DNA of 64,000 nt from an uncultured Eubacteriales bacterium (GCA_934433485.1 CAKRZR010000002.1:159083-223082), one strand, 5' to 3'; positions 17,533-25,617 are shown, counted from the first letter of the stretch. A program made the numbers and translations. Notes: a model not told the origin generated them from the sequence alone.

Positions 17533-18291
17533 ATGACCAGGCAAAGCTCCTTCGGACTCAATTCCTGCGCCTTACACATTCTTGCGATGGCGTTGATGCT
17601 GTGCGACCATATCTGGGCGATGTTTCCTGTGGCGGATTGGATGACCTGCATCGGCAGACTTGCGTTTCCTATCTTCGCGTTTATGATCGCGGAAGGATAT
17701 GCGCACACCACAAACGTCAAAAAATACCTCTTACGGATGCTTGTGTTCGCCCTGCTCTCCGAAATCCCCTTCAATCTCGTCGCGGGCGGCACCGTCTTTT
17801 ACCCCTACCACCAAAACGTACTTTGGACATTTCTCATCGCGCTGGGCACCATGGTACTGTCCGACAAAATCCGTACCCGTTTTTCGGACAGACGACCTGT
17901 CGCGGTTTCCTGTACGGTTCTTCTGGTCATGGCGGCGTTTCTTCTCGGCACGATCACCATGGTCGATTACTACGGCGCGGGGGTGCTGACCGTTCTCGTG
18001 TTCCATTATTTCCGCGGAAACAAATGGTATCTACGGCTCACCCAGCTGTGCGCTCTTGCCGTTTTGCACGTCGGTATACTCGGCGGCTACTACTATACAG
18101 TCCATATCGGAAATCTGGAGCTCGAGATCGTTCAGCAGGGACTCGCGCTGTTTGCTCTGCTCCCGATCTGGCTCTATAATGGCAGGCAGGGCTATCACGC
18201 AAAGCCATTCCGGTATTTCTGCTATGCCTTCTATCCGCTCCATCTGCTTCTTCTCTATTGCATCTGGTTCATCGGAAACGCCGCAGCCTGA
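17533..18291 (+). CDS. TraX family membrane protein
   Basis: A 252-residue polytopic protein with about eight membrane helices. It shows the TraX pattern: LCDHIWAMF in helix 1, RLAFPIFAFMIAEGY, then LLSEIPFNLV, and the C-terminal YPLHLLLLY. F-plasmid TraX acetylates pilin; chromosomal Firmicutes members are uncharacterised acyltransferase-like proteins. It sits between the GNAT gene and the dipicolinate genes on the same strand. No conjugation genes are present, so a transfer role is unlikely. Confidence 0.85.
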   Translation: MTRQSSFGLNSCALHILAMALMLCDHIWAMFPVADWMTCIGRLAFPIFAFMIAEGYAHTTNVKKYLLRMLVFALLSEIPFNLVAGGTVFYPYHQNVLWTFLIALGTMVLSDKIRTRFSDRRPVAVSCTVLLVMAAFLLGTITMVDYYGAGVLTVLVFHYFRGNKWYLRLTQLCALAVLHVGILGGYYYTVHIGNLELEIVQQGLALFALLPIWLYNGRQGYHAKPFRYFCYAFYPLHLLLLYCIWFIGNAAA

Positions 18292-18297
18292 TCTATC

Positions 18298-18325
18298 ACC
18301 CATCTCCGCCCACGCGCATATCCTG
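18298..18325 (+). promoter_or_regulatory. Candidate sigma-K promoter of dpaAB
   Basis: AC, 17 bases, then CATATCCTG, one base from the sigma-K -10 consensus CATAnnnTA. The mother-cell factor sigma-K drives dpaAB in Bacillus. The consensus is short, so chance occurrence is possible. Confidence 0.3.
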
Positions 18326-18363
18326 CTTGCAGAAACCATTGCGTAACGGAAAGGCGGAAACCT

Positions 18364-19209
18364 ATGAAAATCGGAATTATTGCTGCGGATCGACGGATGG
18401 ACGCCATTGCCGCGCAGCTGTCCACACGCTTTTTGCATGTAACGCTCCACCACCCGGACGACGGCATTCTCCCTCTCTGCGCGGACGATGTGCTGATCTT
18501 CCCACTGCCGATAACGCGGCTGTCCGCGGATTGGGACAAATGCGTGCCTGGCTCGGATGGCGATACCGTGGTACGGATGATCCGCGTCCTGCCCGGCGAC
18601 AAGCTTTTACTCGGCGGCACGCCCGATCCTTTGCATATCCGGCTCGCGGAGGAATACGGCTCGGTGCTGCTCGATTACTGCGACGACGAAACGGTGCGTA
18701 TGAAAAACGCCGTGCCGACTTCGGAGGGCGCGATCGGTATTGCCATCGAAGTGCTGCCGCACACGATATGGGGCAGTCGCTTTGCCGTCACCGGATACGG
18801 AAAATGCGCCCGCGCCCTGGCAGTCCGACTGAAAGCCCTCGGCGGACACGTCACAGTGGCGGCAAGGCGGGAGGACGCGCGAACAGAAGCCTCCCTCGAC
18901 GGCTGCGACACCATGTCGCTTGCGGATTTTCTGACCGCTCCGCCGCCGGTGCGCTGCGTATACAATACGATCCCGGCAAAGATCTTCCCGGAGGATTTTT
19001 GCGACCGTCTGCCGGCGGACACTCTTTTCGTGGAGCTTGCCGGAGAACGCGCGCTGCCCGTTTGTGACAGAGTCCTGTACGCGCCGGGACTGCCCGGAAA
19101 AACCGCGCCGGAAACGGCAGGCGAGATCCTGTGCGACGCGATCCTGCCGCGCATCCGCCGGTACCAGCAGACGCACGTTCCAAAAGCCAAGGGGGGTGAC
19201 GGAGAATGA
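18364..19209 (+). CDS. dpaA: Dipicolinate synthase subunit A
   Basis: A 281-residue SpoVFA-type dehydrogenase subunit. With DpaB it makes dipicolinic acid from dihydrodipicolinate in the mother cell for storage in the spore core. KNAVPTSEGAIGIA near residue 118 and the dinucleotide-binding FAVTGYGKCARALAVRL near 142-158 fit the family. The terminal ATGA overlaps the dpaB start, so the two are coupled. Its presence marks this organism as a probable endospore former. A possible sigma-K promoter lies upstream. Confidence 0.9.
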   Translation: MKIGIIAADRRMDAIAAQLSTRFLHVTLHHPDDGILPLCADDVLIFPLPITRLSADWDKCVPGSDGDTVVRMIRVLPGDKLLLGGTPDPLHIRLAEEYGSVLLDYCDDETVRMKNAVPTSEGAIGIAIEVLPHTIWGSRFAVTGYGKCARALAVRLKALGGHVTVAARREDARTEASLDGCDTMSLADFLTAPPPVRCVYNTIPAKIFPEDFCDRLPADTLFVELAGERALPVCDRVLYAPGLPGKTAPETAGEILCDAILPRIRRYQQTHVPKAKGGDGE

Positions 19210-19763
19210 TCGGTTACGCGCTATGCGGCTCGTTCTGTACCCACAGCGCCTCTCTCTCTGTTCTGGAGGAGCTTTGTCGAACATATGAGGTACTGCCCAT
19301 TGTCAGCGAGATCGTCGGAACAACAGATACGCGGTTCGGAAAAGCGGCGGATACGCTTGCCATTCTTGAAGCCCTATGCCGCCGTCCCGCAATCCGCACC
19401 ATCCGAGAGGCGGAGCCGCTTGGACCCAAAACGATCCTCGACGCGCTGGTGATCGCTCCCTGTACCGGAAATACGCTTGCAAAAATCGTCCATGGAATCA
19501 CGGACACGACGGTCACCATGGCGGCGAAAGCGCATCTTCGTGCAAATCGACCGCTGCTCTGCGCCCTGGCAACCAACGACGCAATGAGCGCAAACCTTGC
19601 TAACATCGGCGCGTTTCTGAACCGGAAATCCTGTTATCTCACGCCCATGCGGCAGGACGATCCCGCAAACAAGCCGCATTCCCTGGTCGCGGACTTTGCA
19701 CGTCTGCCGGAATGTCTCGCCGCCGCCATGGAGGGACGCCAGGTGCGGCCGCTGTTTGTGTGA
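19206..19763 (+). CDS. dpaB: Dipicolinate synthase subunit B
   Basis: A 185-residue SpoVFB-type flavoprotein-like subunit. It begins GYALCGSFCTHSASL, the flavoprotein nucleotide loop, and has APCTGNTLAKIVHGITDTTVT at 94-114 and the NKPHSLVADF end characteristic of the family. It completes the dipicolinate synthase complex with DpaA and overlaps it by four bases. No terminator is obvious before the next promoter at 19786. Confidence 0.92.
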   Translation: MIGYALCGSFCTHSASLSVLEELCRTYEVLPIVSEIVGTTDTRFGKAADTLAILEALCRRPAIRTIREAEPLGPKTILDALVIAPCTGNTLAKIVHGITDTTVTMAAKAHLRANRPLLCALATNDAMSANLANIGAFLNRKSCYLTPMRQDDPANKPHSLVADFARLPECLAAAMEGRQVRPLFV

Positions 19764-19785
19764 GCTTCCGGGAAAAATTCGCCTC

Positions 19786-19814
19786 TTGCATTTTCCGTCG
19801 AATTATGGTATACT
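19786..19814 (+). promoter_or_regulatory. Promoter of the CapA-like gene
   Basis: TTGCAT, 17 bases, TATACT. Confidence 0.75.
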
Positions 19815-19869
19815 ATAGGCAGCTATACACGGAAAATCTGTGTGCAATCTGACACAAGGAGGCGGCGAT

Positions 19870-20952
19870 ATGCGCCTTACCAACCACATGCGGCAGACCA
19901 TCGGCGGCACCATGCTCGGCATTCTCACCGTCTCCCTGATGGCGTTGCAGTATCTCTTCGGCAGCACCACCTATACGCCGCCGACCGTGGACGCGACCCC
20001 GCTTGTCACCGCCGCCGACGCCGAAGCCATGGAAACTCTGTCGGAACCGGCGGACGCGTATGAGATGCTCCGGCTCCACTTCACAGGCAGCGTCGTCATC
20101 GGCTCAATGCTCGGCACACAGACACACGGCACCTTCAACGCGGCGGTCTCGGAAAACGGCACGAAGCCCTGGCTCGCCCACTGTGCGAAACGATTTGCCA
20201 ACGATGCGATGACCTTTTCTCTGCTCGACACGGTGCTTACGGACAATGCCGCTCTGCAGACCCGCTCCAAAACGGAACGCGTCTGGTATATGGCGCCAAC
20301 GTACCATGCGAAAATTCTGGAAAACGGCGGGATCGACACCGTCTCCGTAGCCACGTCCCACAGTCTCGATTACGGCACAGACGGACTGTCCGACACCATC
20401 GCGGCGCTTTCGGAATATAGTATCGCGTGGGGCAATGGGGAAAACGCCGTATATCGCACGCAGAACGATGTGACAATCGGAGTATATCCCGCGTTGGTAC
20501 GCTTGACGGAGCCTGCGGAAACGGACGAGGAGGACGCGCCGCATGTTCCTTATGACGCGACGGTTCTCGCGTGGATCGAGAACGCACGCACAAAGTGCGC
20601 CTGGACGGCAGTGTACCTGACCGTGGACGACATGTATCCGGCGACAGACGACGCGCTTATCGCATTTGCCGAGCTCTGTGCCGATCGCGGCGTTGACCTG
20701 GTACTGCTCGATATTGATCCGAGTGGCGCTCCGGTAGTGCTGGAAAAAGGGAACGCAAAAATCTGCTACGGACTGGGCGCATTTCTCTCCGGCGGCGAAC
20801 GGCTGACCGACGAACGGCACGGCGTGCTGGAGGTTGCGATCCGTACGGAAAACGGCGCGATTGCCTCTTGGGACACAGAAGTGCTCACCTTTGTATCCGA
20901 CGCCGCGGAGCCGTGGATTCTCTATGCGCCGGATCCGTTCGCAACAGAATGA
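19870..20952 (+). CDS. Membrane-anchored CapA-like protein with altered active site
   Basis: A 360-residue protein with one N-terminal membrane segment (about 12-32) and an outside domain that follows the CapA/PgsA metallophosphoesterase-like layout. Landmarks are VVIGSMLG where GDvMLG is usual, TFSLLDTVLTDNAAL where the DlTivNLE strand is usual, and VATSHSLDYG where AnNHslDyG is usual. The Asp of the first motif and the Asn-His pair of the third are changed, so hydrolase or ligase activity is doubtful. GGAGG lies seven bases before the ATG at 19870. A role in wall or spore envelope is a guess from the dpaAB neighbour. Confidence 0.65.
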   Translation: MRLTNHMRQTIGGTMLGILTVSLMALQYLFGSTTYTPPTVDATPLVTAADAEAMETLSEPADAYEMLRLHFTGSVVIGSMLGTQTHGTFNAAVSENGTKPWLAHCAKRFANDAMTFSLLDTVLTDNAALQTRSKTERVWYMAPTYHAKILENGGIDTVSVATSHSLDYGTDGLSDTIAALSEYSIAWGNGENAVYRTQNDVTIGVYPALVRLTEPAETDEEDAPHVPYDATVLAWIENARTKCAWTAVYLTVDDMYPATDDALIAFAELCADRGVDLVLLDIDPSGAPVVLEKGNAKICYGLGAFLSGGERLTDERHGVLEVAIRTENGAIASWDTEVLTFVSDAAEPWILYAPDPFATE

Positions 20953-20974
20953 AAAATACCCAAATTGTTCATTC

Positions 20975-21000
20975 AGGACGGCATTTCACGCCGTCCTTTT
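20975..21000 (+). terminator. Terminator of the CapA-like gene
   Basis: AGGACGGC / GCCGTCC(T) stem, 7-base loop, then TTTT. Confidence 0.8.
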
Positions 21001-21107
21001 CTGTGCATGTATATTTTTCTCGATACGGGCAACACTAACGGTGAAATCGCCTTTGTCCCATCGACAAAGCCGGTTTTCATGAATCTATATCCGTTAGGAG
21101 AGCTATT

Positions 21108-21320
21108 ATGGAATCGAAGAAACCGAACCGCTGCATTTCCTGCTCCGTTACCTCCTGCGCCAACCACTGCGGGAACGAGAACTACTGCGCCCTCGACCGT
21201 GTCATCATCGGCACACATGAAAAGAACCCGACCGTCACCGAATGCGTAGACTGCGAGTCCTTCATCCTCTCGAACCACTGCGGCTGCAAGTCCGACGAGC
21301 ACAGAAGCACACTCGGCTAA
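21108..21320 (+). CDS. DUF1540 domain protein
   Basis: A 70-residue Cys-rich protein. Ten cysteines occur in two CxxC/CxxxC-type groups (CISCSVTSCANHC and CVDCESF...CGC), the DUF1540 pattern, probably binding a metal. AGGAG lies seven bases before the ATG. DUF1540 genes are common in spore-forming Firmicutes, but the role is unknown. No standard promoter is evident in the ~100 bases upstream, so a sporulation sigma factor is possible. Confidence 0.85.
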   Translation: MESKKPNRCISCSVTSCANHCGNENYCALDRVIIGTHEKNPTVTECVDCESFILSNHCGCKSDEHRSTLG

Positions 21321-21324
21321 GATG

Positions 21325-21403
21325 CCTCTGATTTAAAGTTATTTTTGCGATAAAAGCCCTTATATTTTAGCCTTTTATCGCAAAAATCCGATGGATTCAG
21401 AGG
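21325..21403. other. Long imperfect hairpin downstream of DUF1540
   Basis: A 16-base perfect inverted repeat (21341-21356 with 21372-21387, core TTTTTGCGATAAAAG) is enclosed by an outer pair CCTCTGA / TCAGAGG. It lacks a T run after the outer arm, so it is not a standard terminator. A processed RNA or a small mobile repeat is possible. Confidence 0.6.
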
Positions 21404-21434
21404 TTCACCAAGGAAACGCTGCGATTATGAATTT

Positions 21435-21489
21435 TGCCGTATCCGGAAGAACGCGACTTTCCGCTTCGTCTTTCGCATACGGCATTTTT
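21435..21489 (+). terminator. Terminator-like hairpin
   Basis: TGCCGTAT pairs with ATACGGCA across 34 bases with inner pairing, followed by five T. No coding sequence lies between it and DUF1540. Confidence 0.6.
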
Positions 21490-21621
21490 CGTGCGCCGGT
21501 GCCTTACAGAGATTTTACATAGACCTCACATAATTTTGTGTAGATTTCCGTTTTTTGCCGGAGCGTGTCATTTTTAACTGCATATTCATATTTCATGTCG
21601 TTTTTGTTCACACAATCCTGC

Positions 21622-21790
21622 TATAATGCAGATGTGTGCAAAGACAAAGTCAAAAATAATGCTTGGAACGTGCCCAGAGACGAGCCGTTCATGGAAAGGA
21701 AGAGAAAACCCGTTTCAGCGTCGATTTCGGTATAAATAGTAAAGCTTCTCCCGACTTTTGACCTGCGGCGGTTTTCTGCGGCATTCAAAA
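21622..21790 (+). promoter_or_regulatory. Promoter -10 box and long structured leader of the Na/Pi cotransporter gene
   Basis: TATAAT at 21622-21627 has only a weak -35. The predicted transcript has ~155 bases before the gene. GTCAAAA (about 21650) can pair with TTTTGAC (about 21755), closing a ~100-base domain with an internal GAACG/CGTTC stem. This is the outline of a riboswitch-like leader, but I cannot match it to a known class. Confidence 0.4.
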
Positions 21791-23584
21791 TTGAATATTT
21801 TCTCCATCATCTCCCTGTTCGGCGGACTTGCCATGTTCTTATACGGCATGGAAGTCATGAGCGAAGGTCTGAAAAACGCGTCCGGCGCGGCACTGAAAAA
21901 GGTGCTGGAAAAGGTCACCTCCAACGCCTTCTTCGGCGTTCTGACCGGCACGCTCGTCACCGCGATCATCCAGAGCTCCACCGCCACCATCGTCATCACA
22001 GTAGGTTTGATCACCGCCGGGATTCTCAATCTCCGGCAGGCGGTCTGCATCGTACTCGGCGCGAACATCGGCACCACCGTCACCGCGCAGATCATCCGGC
22101 TCATGGACATCGATTCCGGCGGCAACTGGGTGCTTGAGCTATGCAAGCCGTCCACCCTCGCGCCGATCGCCATGTTTGTCGCCATCATTCTTATGATGTT
22201 CGTCAAACGCGGCAACAGCAAATCGATTGGAGAGATCTTCGCCGGTTTTGCCGTTTTGTTCACAGGTCTGATGAGCATGACCGCCGCCGTGGAGCCGCTG
22301 TCCGATTCGCCTGCGTTCGCGGATATGCTCGCGAAATTCGCACAGATTCCGGCGCTCGGCATCGTGATGGGCATGGTCTTTACAATGCTCGTGCAGAGCT
22401 CGTCCGCCATGGTCGGTATGCTTCAGGCATTGTCCGTCACCGGCGCCATGAGCTTCAGCCTCGTGTATCCGATGATCATGGGTATCAACCTCGGCACCTG
22501 CGTTACGACCGCCATGGTCTGCTCCATTGGCTCCTCGAAGGACGCAAAGCGCACCGGTATCGCCCATATTGTATTCAACGTCATCGGCACGATCCTTTTC
22601 ATCATCCTTATGACCGTTCTGAAAGCGTGCGGCGCGTTCCCGACTCTCTGGGATAAGATGTGTACAAGCGGCGATATTGCGAATTTCCAGACCATTTTCA
22701 ACTTGGTCACCGCCGTGGTGCTGCTGCCGTTCACGGGGCTGCTCGTCAAGCTGACCTACGTATTCGTCAAGCCGGACAAAAATGTCGTGAAGGACGATTA
22801 CGCCGCACTGCACACCTTGGACGAAAAGCTCATGGTCGTTCCCTCTATGGCGATCGCGGAATGCACGAATGCCATCGGCGTCATGGGCAGACTGACTCAC
22901 CAGAATTTCGCCGACAGCATCACGCAGCTCTCGTCCTACAGCGATGAGGTGACCGTTTCCATCGACACACGTGAGGAGCGGATCGATGAATTTACCGACA
23001 CCGCGGAAAACTTCCTCGTAAATCTCTCAAAAAATGTCATCGACGATGACCAGAATGAGATCGTCAACATCCTCATGCAGACGGTCACGGACTTTGAACG
23101 TATCGGCGACTATGCCACGAACATCAACGAGTTTGCCGAGCGCATCCATCGCGAAAAGGTGGTATTCTCCGATCGTGCCAAAGAAGAGCTGCACAGCATC
23201 TTCCGCGCGGTCAGCGAAATCATCGACATGGCGACCCTAGCTTTTGAGCAAAACGATGAGGAACTGGCGCGTCGGATTGAGCCGCTGGAGGAAACCATCG
23301 ACGATATGGTACAGTATCTACGCGACAGCCACATCGAACGGCTGAAATCCGGACAGTGCACCGTCAGCGCCGGCATCATCTTTCTGGAAACACTCACCTA
23401 TCTTGAACGTGCCTCTGACCAGTGCTCCAGCGTCGGCGTACTGATGCTGTCGCGGAACAACGAGGAAATCCGCAAAAACCACCACGAATATCTGCGTGAG
23501 CTGCACAAGGAAACGGATCCCGCGTATTCCGCCGAGCTGCACCGCAGAAGAGACGAGTATCTCGTACCGCTCATGAAAAAGTAA
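21791..23584 (+). CDS. Na/Pi cotransporter with C-terminal PhoU-like domain
   Basis: A 597-residue protein. The first ~330 residues hold two inverted Na/Pi repeats marked by TAIIQSSTATIV and TMLVQSSSAMVG, which form the phosphate and sodium path. Residues ~370-597 are a PhoU-like helical domain (ERIGDYATNINEFAERI, LERASDQCSS). It imports or exports phosphate with sodium at the membrane. The start is uncertain: TTG at 21791 (LNIFSIISLFGGL, matching the usual N terminus) is chosen although the ribosome site is weak; TTG at 21758 is the alternative. Confidence 0.88.
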   Translation: MNIFSIISLFGGLAMFLYGMEVMSEGLKNASGAALKKVLEKVTSNAFFGVLTGTLVTAIIQSSTATIVITVGLITAGILNLRQAVCIVLGANIGTTVTAQIIRLMDIDSGGNWVLELCKPSTLAPIAMFVAIILMMFVKRGNSKSIGEIFAGFAVLFTGLMSMTAAVEPLSDSPAFADMLAKFAQIPALGIVMGMVFTMLVQSSSAMVGMLQALSVTGAMSFSLVYPMIMGINLGTCVTTAMVCSIGSSKDAKRTGIAHIVFNVIGTILFIILMTVLKACGAFPTLWDKMCTSGDIANFQTIFNLVTAVVLLPFTGLLVKLTYVFVKPDKNVVKDDYAALHTLDEKLMVVPSMAIAECTNAIGVMGRLTHQNFADSITQLSSYSDEVTVSIDTREERIDEFTDTAENFLVNLSKNVIDDDQNEIVNILMQTVTDFERIGDYATNINEFAERIHREKVVFSDRAKEELHSIFRAVSEIIDMATLAFEQNDEELARRIEPLEETIDDMVQYLRDSHIERLKSGQCTVSAGIIFLETLTYLERASDQCSSVGVLMLSRNNEEIRKNHHEYLRELHKETDPAYSAELHRRRDEYLVPLMKK

Positions 23585-23601
23585 ATCCACGATATCCGGG
23601 G

Positions 23602-23640
23602 AAGGATCGGCACGTTTTTGGACGTGACGGTCCTTTTTTT
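23602..23640 (+). terminator. Terminator of the Na/Pi cotransporter gene
   Basis: AGGATCGGCACG / CGTGACGGTCCT stem with wobble pairs, then seven T. Confidence 0.85.
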
Positions 23641-23652
23641 GCCTGTATGTGG

Positions 23653-23681
23653 TTGCACACGTGCGAAAAATGTGGTATACT
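23653..23681 (+). promoter_or_regulatory. Promoter of the ROK-SIS operon
   Basis: TTGCAC, 17 bases, TATACT. Confidence 0.75.
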
Positions 23682-23717
23682 GTGGCTATACAATTCAAAA
23701 ATTGAGAGGAATACGAT

Positions 23718-24683
23718 ATGATACTTGTCGGACTGGACATCGGCGGCACAAAATGCGCGGTCACACTCGGAAATGACAGCGGGGAGATCCTGTGGAAAAA
23801 GGCGTTCGCGACAACGACAGCGGCACAAACCCGCGCGGCACTGTATGATACGGCGGCAGAGGCGATAGAACGCGCGCAAACGGACTATCGTGCGTCTCCC
23901 GCAGCAATCGGCGTAAGCTGCGGCGGACCGCTGGACTCCCGACGCGGGATCATCCAGTCGCCGCCGAATCTGCCCGGCTGGGACAATATCCCAATCACGG
24001 CGGAGCTGTCCGCGCGGTTTGCGATCCCGGCTTTTTTGCAGAATGACGCGAACGCCTGCGCAATGGCGGAATGGAAATACGGCGCCGGCAGAGGATGCGA
24101 AAACATGGTATTCTGCACGTTTGGCACCGGCATGGGCGCGGGGCTGATCCTGAACGGCAGACTGTACGCGGGCGCGTCGGACACCGCCGGGGAGATCGGG
24201 CACATCCGCATGACGGAAACAGGACCTGTCGGATACGGAAAGGCCGGATCGTTTGAGGGCTATTGCAGCGGCGGCGGGATCGCACAGCTTGGAAAAATCT
24301 ACGCCATGGAAGCGTTCCAAAGCGGCAGGACCGTCTCCTACTGCGCAAATCCGGCGGAACTGGACGGTATCACAGCGAAATCCATCGCCATTGCCGCGCG
24401 CGCAGGTCATGCGGACGCCATCGCCGTGTACGATCGGTGCGCGGAAAAGCTCGGCGCGGGACTGGCGATCCTTTCGGACATTCTCAATCCGGAGCGCATC
24501 GTCCTCGGCAGCATCTTCATGCGCGACCGTGCGCTGCTTGCCGCAAAAATGGACGAGATCCTGCGGCGCGAATGCCTGCCGGGTGTGTACGACGCGTTGT
24601 CGGTCGTCCCTGCGAAGCTGTCGGAAAATATCGGGGACATCGCCGCTATCACCGTCGCCGCGGAGGGTCTGCGGGACTCGTGA
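23718..24683 (+). CDS. ROK family sugar kinase lacking the usual zinc motif
   Basis: A 321-residue ROK protein. The ATP-binding LDIGGTK at residue 6, QNDANACAMAEW near 114 and FGTGMGAGLILNG near 134 are canonical, and GEIGHI keeps the zinc-side His. The usual CxCGxxGCxE is replaced by GPVGYGKAGSFEGYCSG, so only one Cys remains and zinc binding is unlikely. There is no DNA-binding domain, so it is a kinase rather than a repressor. It is co-transcribed with an SIS isomerase-like gene 30 bases downstream; together they suggest a sugar-phosphate step, substrate unknown. Confidence 0.85.
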   Translation: MILVGLDIGGTKCAVTLGNDSGEILWKKAFATTTAAQTRAALYDTAAEAIERAQTDYRASPAAIGVSCGGPLDSRRGIIQSPPNLPGWDNIPITAELSARFAIPAFLQNDANACAMAEWKYGAGRGCENMVFCTFGTGMGAGLILNGRLYAGASDTAGEIGHIRMTETGPVGYGKAGSFEGYCSGGGIAQLGKIYAMEAFQSGRTVSYCANPAELDGITAKSIAIAARAGHADAIAVYDRCAEKLGAGLAILSDILNPERIVLGSIFMRDRALLAAKMDEILRRECLPGVYDALSVVPAKLSENIGDIAAITVAAEGLRDS

Positions 24684-24713
24684 ACCACTATGACGGAATA
24701 AAGGAGAATCGCT

Positions 24714-25346
24714 ATGGAAACAATCACGGAATTATGTACACGCTACCCGTCGCTCATGTCCTGTACGGAATCATTGACTGCCGCATTGGAGCTATGGAAA
24801 AAGACCTACGACGGCGGCGGTAAATTCTTATTCTGCGGTAACGGCGGCAGTGCCGCGGACTGTGAACACATCGTCGGTGAGCTGATGAAGGGATTTCTTC
24901 TGAAACGACCGATGCCCGCGTCGGACAAGGCGGCGTTTCTCGCTCTTTACCCGGACGACGGGTTCGTCGTGGAGCACCTGCAGCGCGGAATCCCGGCGAT
25001 TGCACTGGTATCGCACACGGCTCTGTCCACGGCATGGTGCAACGACGCGCCGCCGGAGCTGTGCTATGCCGAGCAGGTATTGGGGTATGGCAAGCCGGGC
25101 GATCTTTTCATGGGCATCTCAACCTCCGGAAACGCGAAAAACGTCGCCTACGCCGCCAAAATCGCGCACGCACGCGGACTGTACACCATCGGACTGACCG
25201 GGGAAAGGGAATCCTCGCTGTCCTCCGTCTGTGACGTAACGATCCGCGTACCGGAGACAGAGACCTACAAGGTACAGGAGCTGCATCTGCCGGTCTATCA
25301 CTGGCTCTGCGCGGCGTTGGAGGCATACGCGTTCGGAGAAAAATAA
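24714..25346 (+). CDS. SIS domain protein, phosphoheptose isomerase (GmhA)-like
   Basis: A 210-residue SIS protein with the GmhA signature FCGNGGSAADCEHIVGEL at 40-57 and the phosphosugar-binding GISTSGNAKNV at ~138-148. GmhA converts sedoheptulose 7-phosphate to heptose 7-phosphate. Gram-positive relatives may serve S-layer glycans or act on other sugar phosphates. AAAGGAG lies upstream of the ATG. It is paired with the ROK kinase, which supports a kinase-isomerase module; no heptose kinase/adenylyltransferase is nearby. Confidence 0.8.
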   Translation: METITELCTRYPSLMSCTESLTAALELWKKTYDGGGKFLFCGNGGSAADCEHIVGELMKGFLLKRPMPASDKAAFLALYPDDGFVVEHLQRGIPAIALVSHTALSTAWCNDAPPELCYAEQVLGYGKPGDLFMGISTSGNAKNVAYAAKIAHARGLYTIGLTGERESSLSSVCDVTIRVPETETYKVQELHLPVYHWLCAALEAYAFGEK

Positions 25347-25447
25347 CCGTTTTCCGTCACAGAAAATTGCGAAGCATCACCGTCCTCCATGCGCGGTTTC
25401 CACAGAAATTCCCGACGGCTGTGTGAGATCTTCAGTAAATATCCCCT

Positions 25448-25476
25448 TTGCATTTTTTCCTTTCCCGTGCTATAAT
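25448..25476 (+). promoter_or_regulatory. Promoter of the MATE leader RNA
   Basis: TTGCAT, 17 bases, TATAAT. The predicted start is near 25483, 135 bases before the MATE ATG. Confidence 0.8.
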
Positions 25477-25521
25477 GCTTACATGGGTTTTCCCGTACTA
25501 TTATCCATCGTGCGGCACAAT

Positions 25522-25586
25522 GACTGCGTAAGTCCAGAGCGGATACAGATTTTTCTGTATGGTTTTGGACGGACGCGGTCTTTTTT
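25522..25586 (+). terminator. Three-tier terminator hairpin inside the MATE leader
   Basis: GACTGCGT/ACGCGGTC (8 pairs, one wobble), GTCCA/TGGAC (5) and ATACAGA/TCTGTAT (7) stack in order around a TTTT loop and end in six T. It sits between promoter and gene, so it is either an attenuator or the end of a ~100-base small RNA. Confidence 0.75.
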
Positions 25587-25617
25587 GTTTGCACGACTTT
25601 TTCAAAAAGGCATCTTT

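Noticed and set aside
17533..18291. TraX as evidence of a conjugative element
   Set aside because: No relaxase, coupling protein or mating-pair genes nearby; chromosomal TraX-family genes are common in Clostridia.
25483..25617. An in-frame N-terminal extension of the MATE transporter by 45 codons
   Set aside because: It runs through the terminator hairpin, lacks a ribosome site and would put a polar segment before a normal MATE start.
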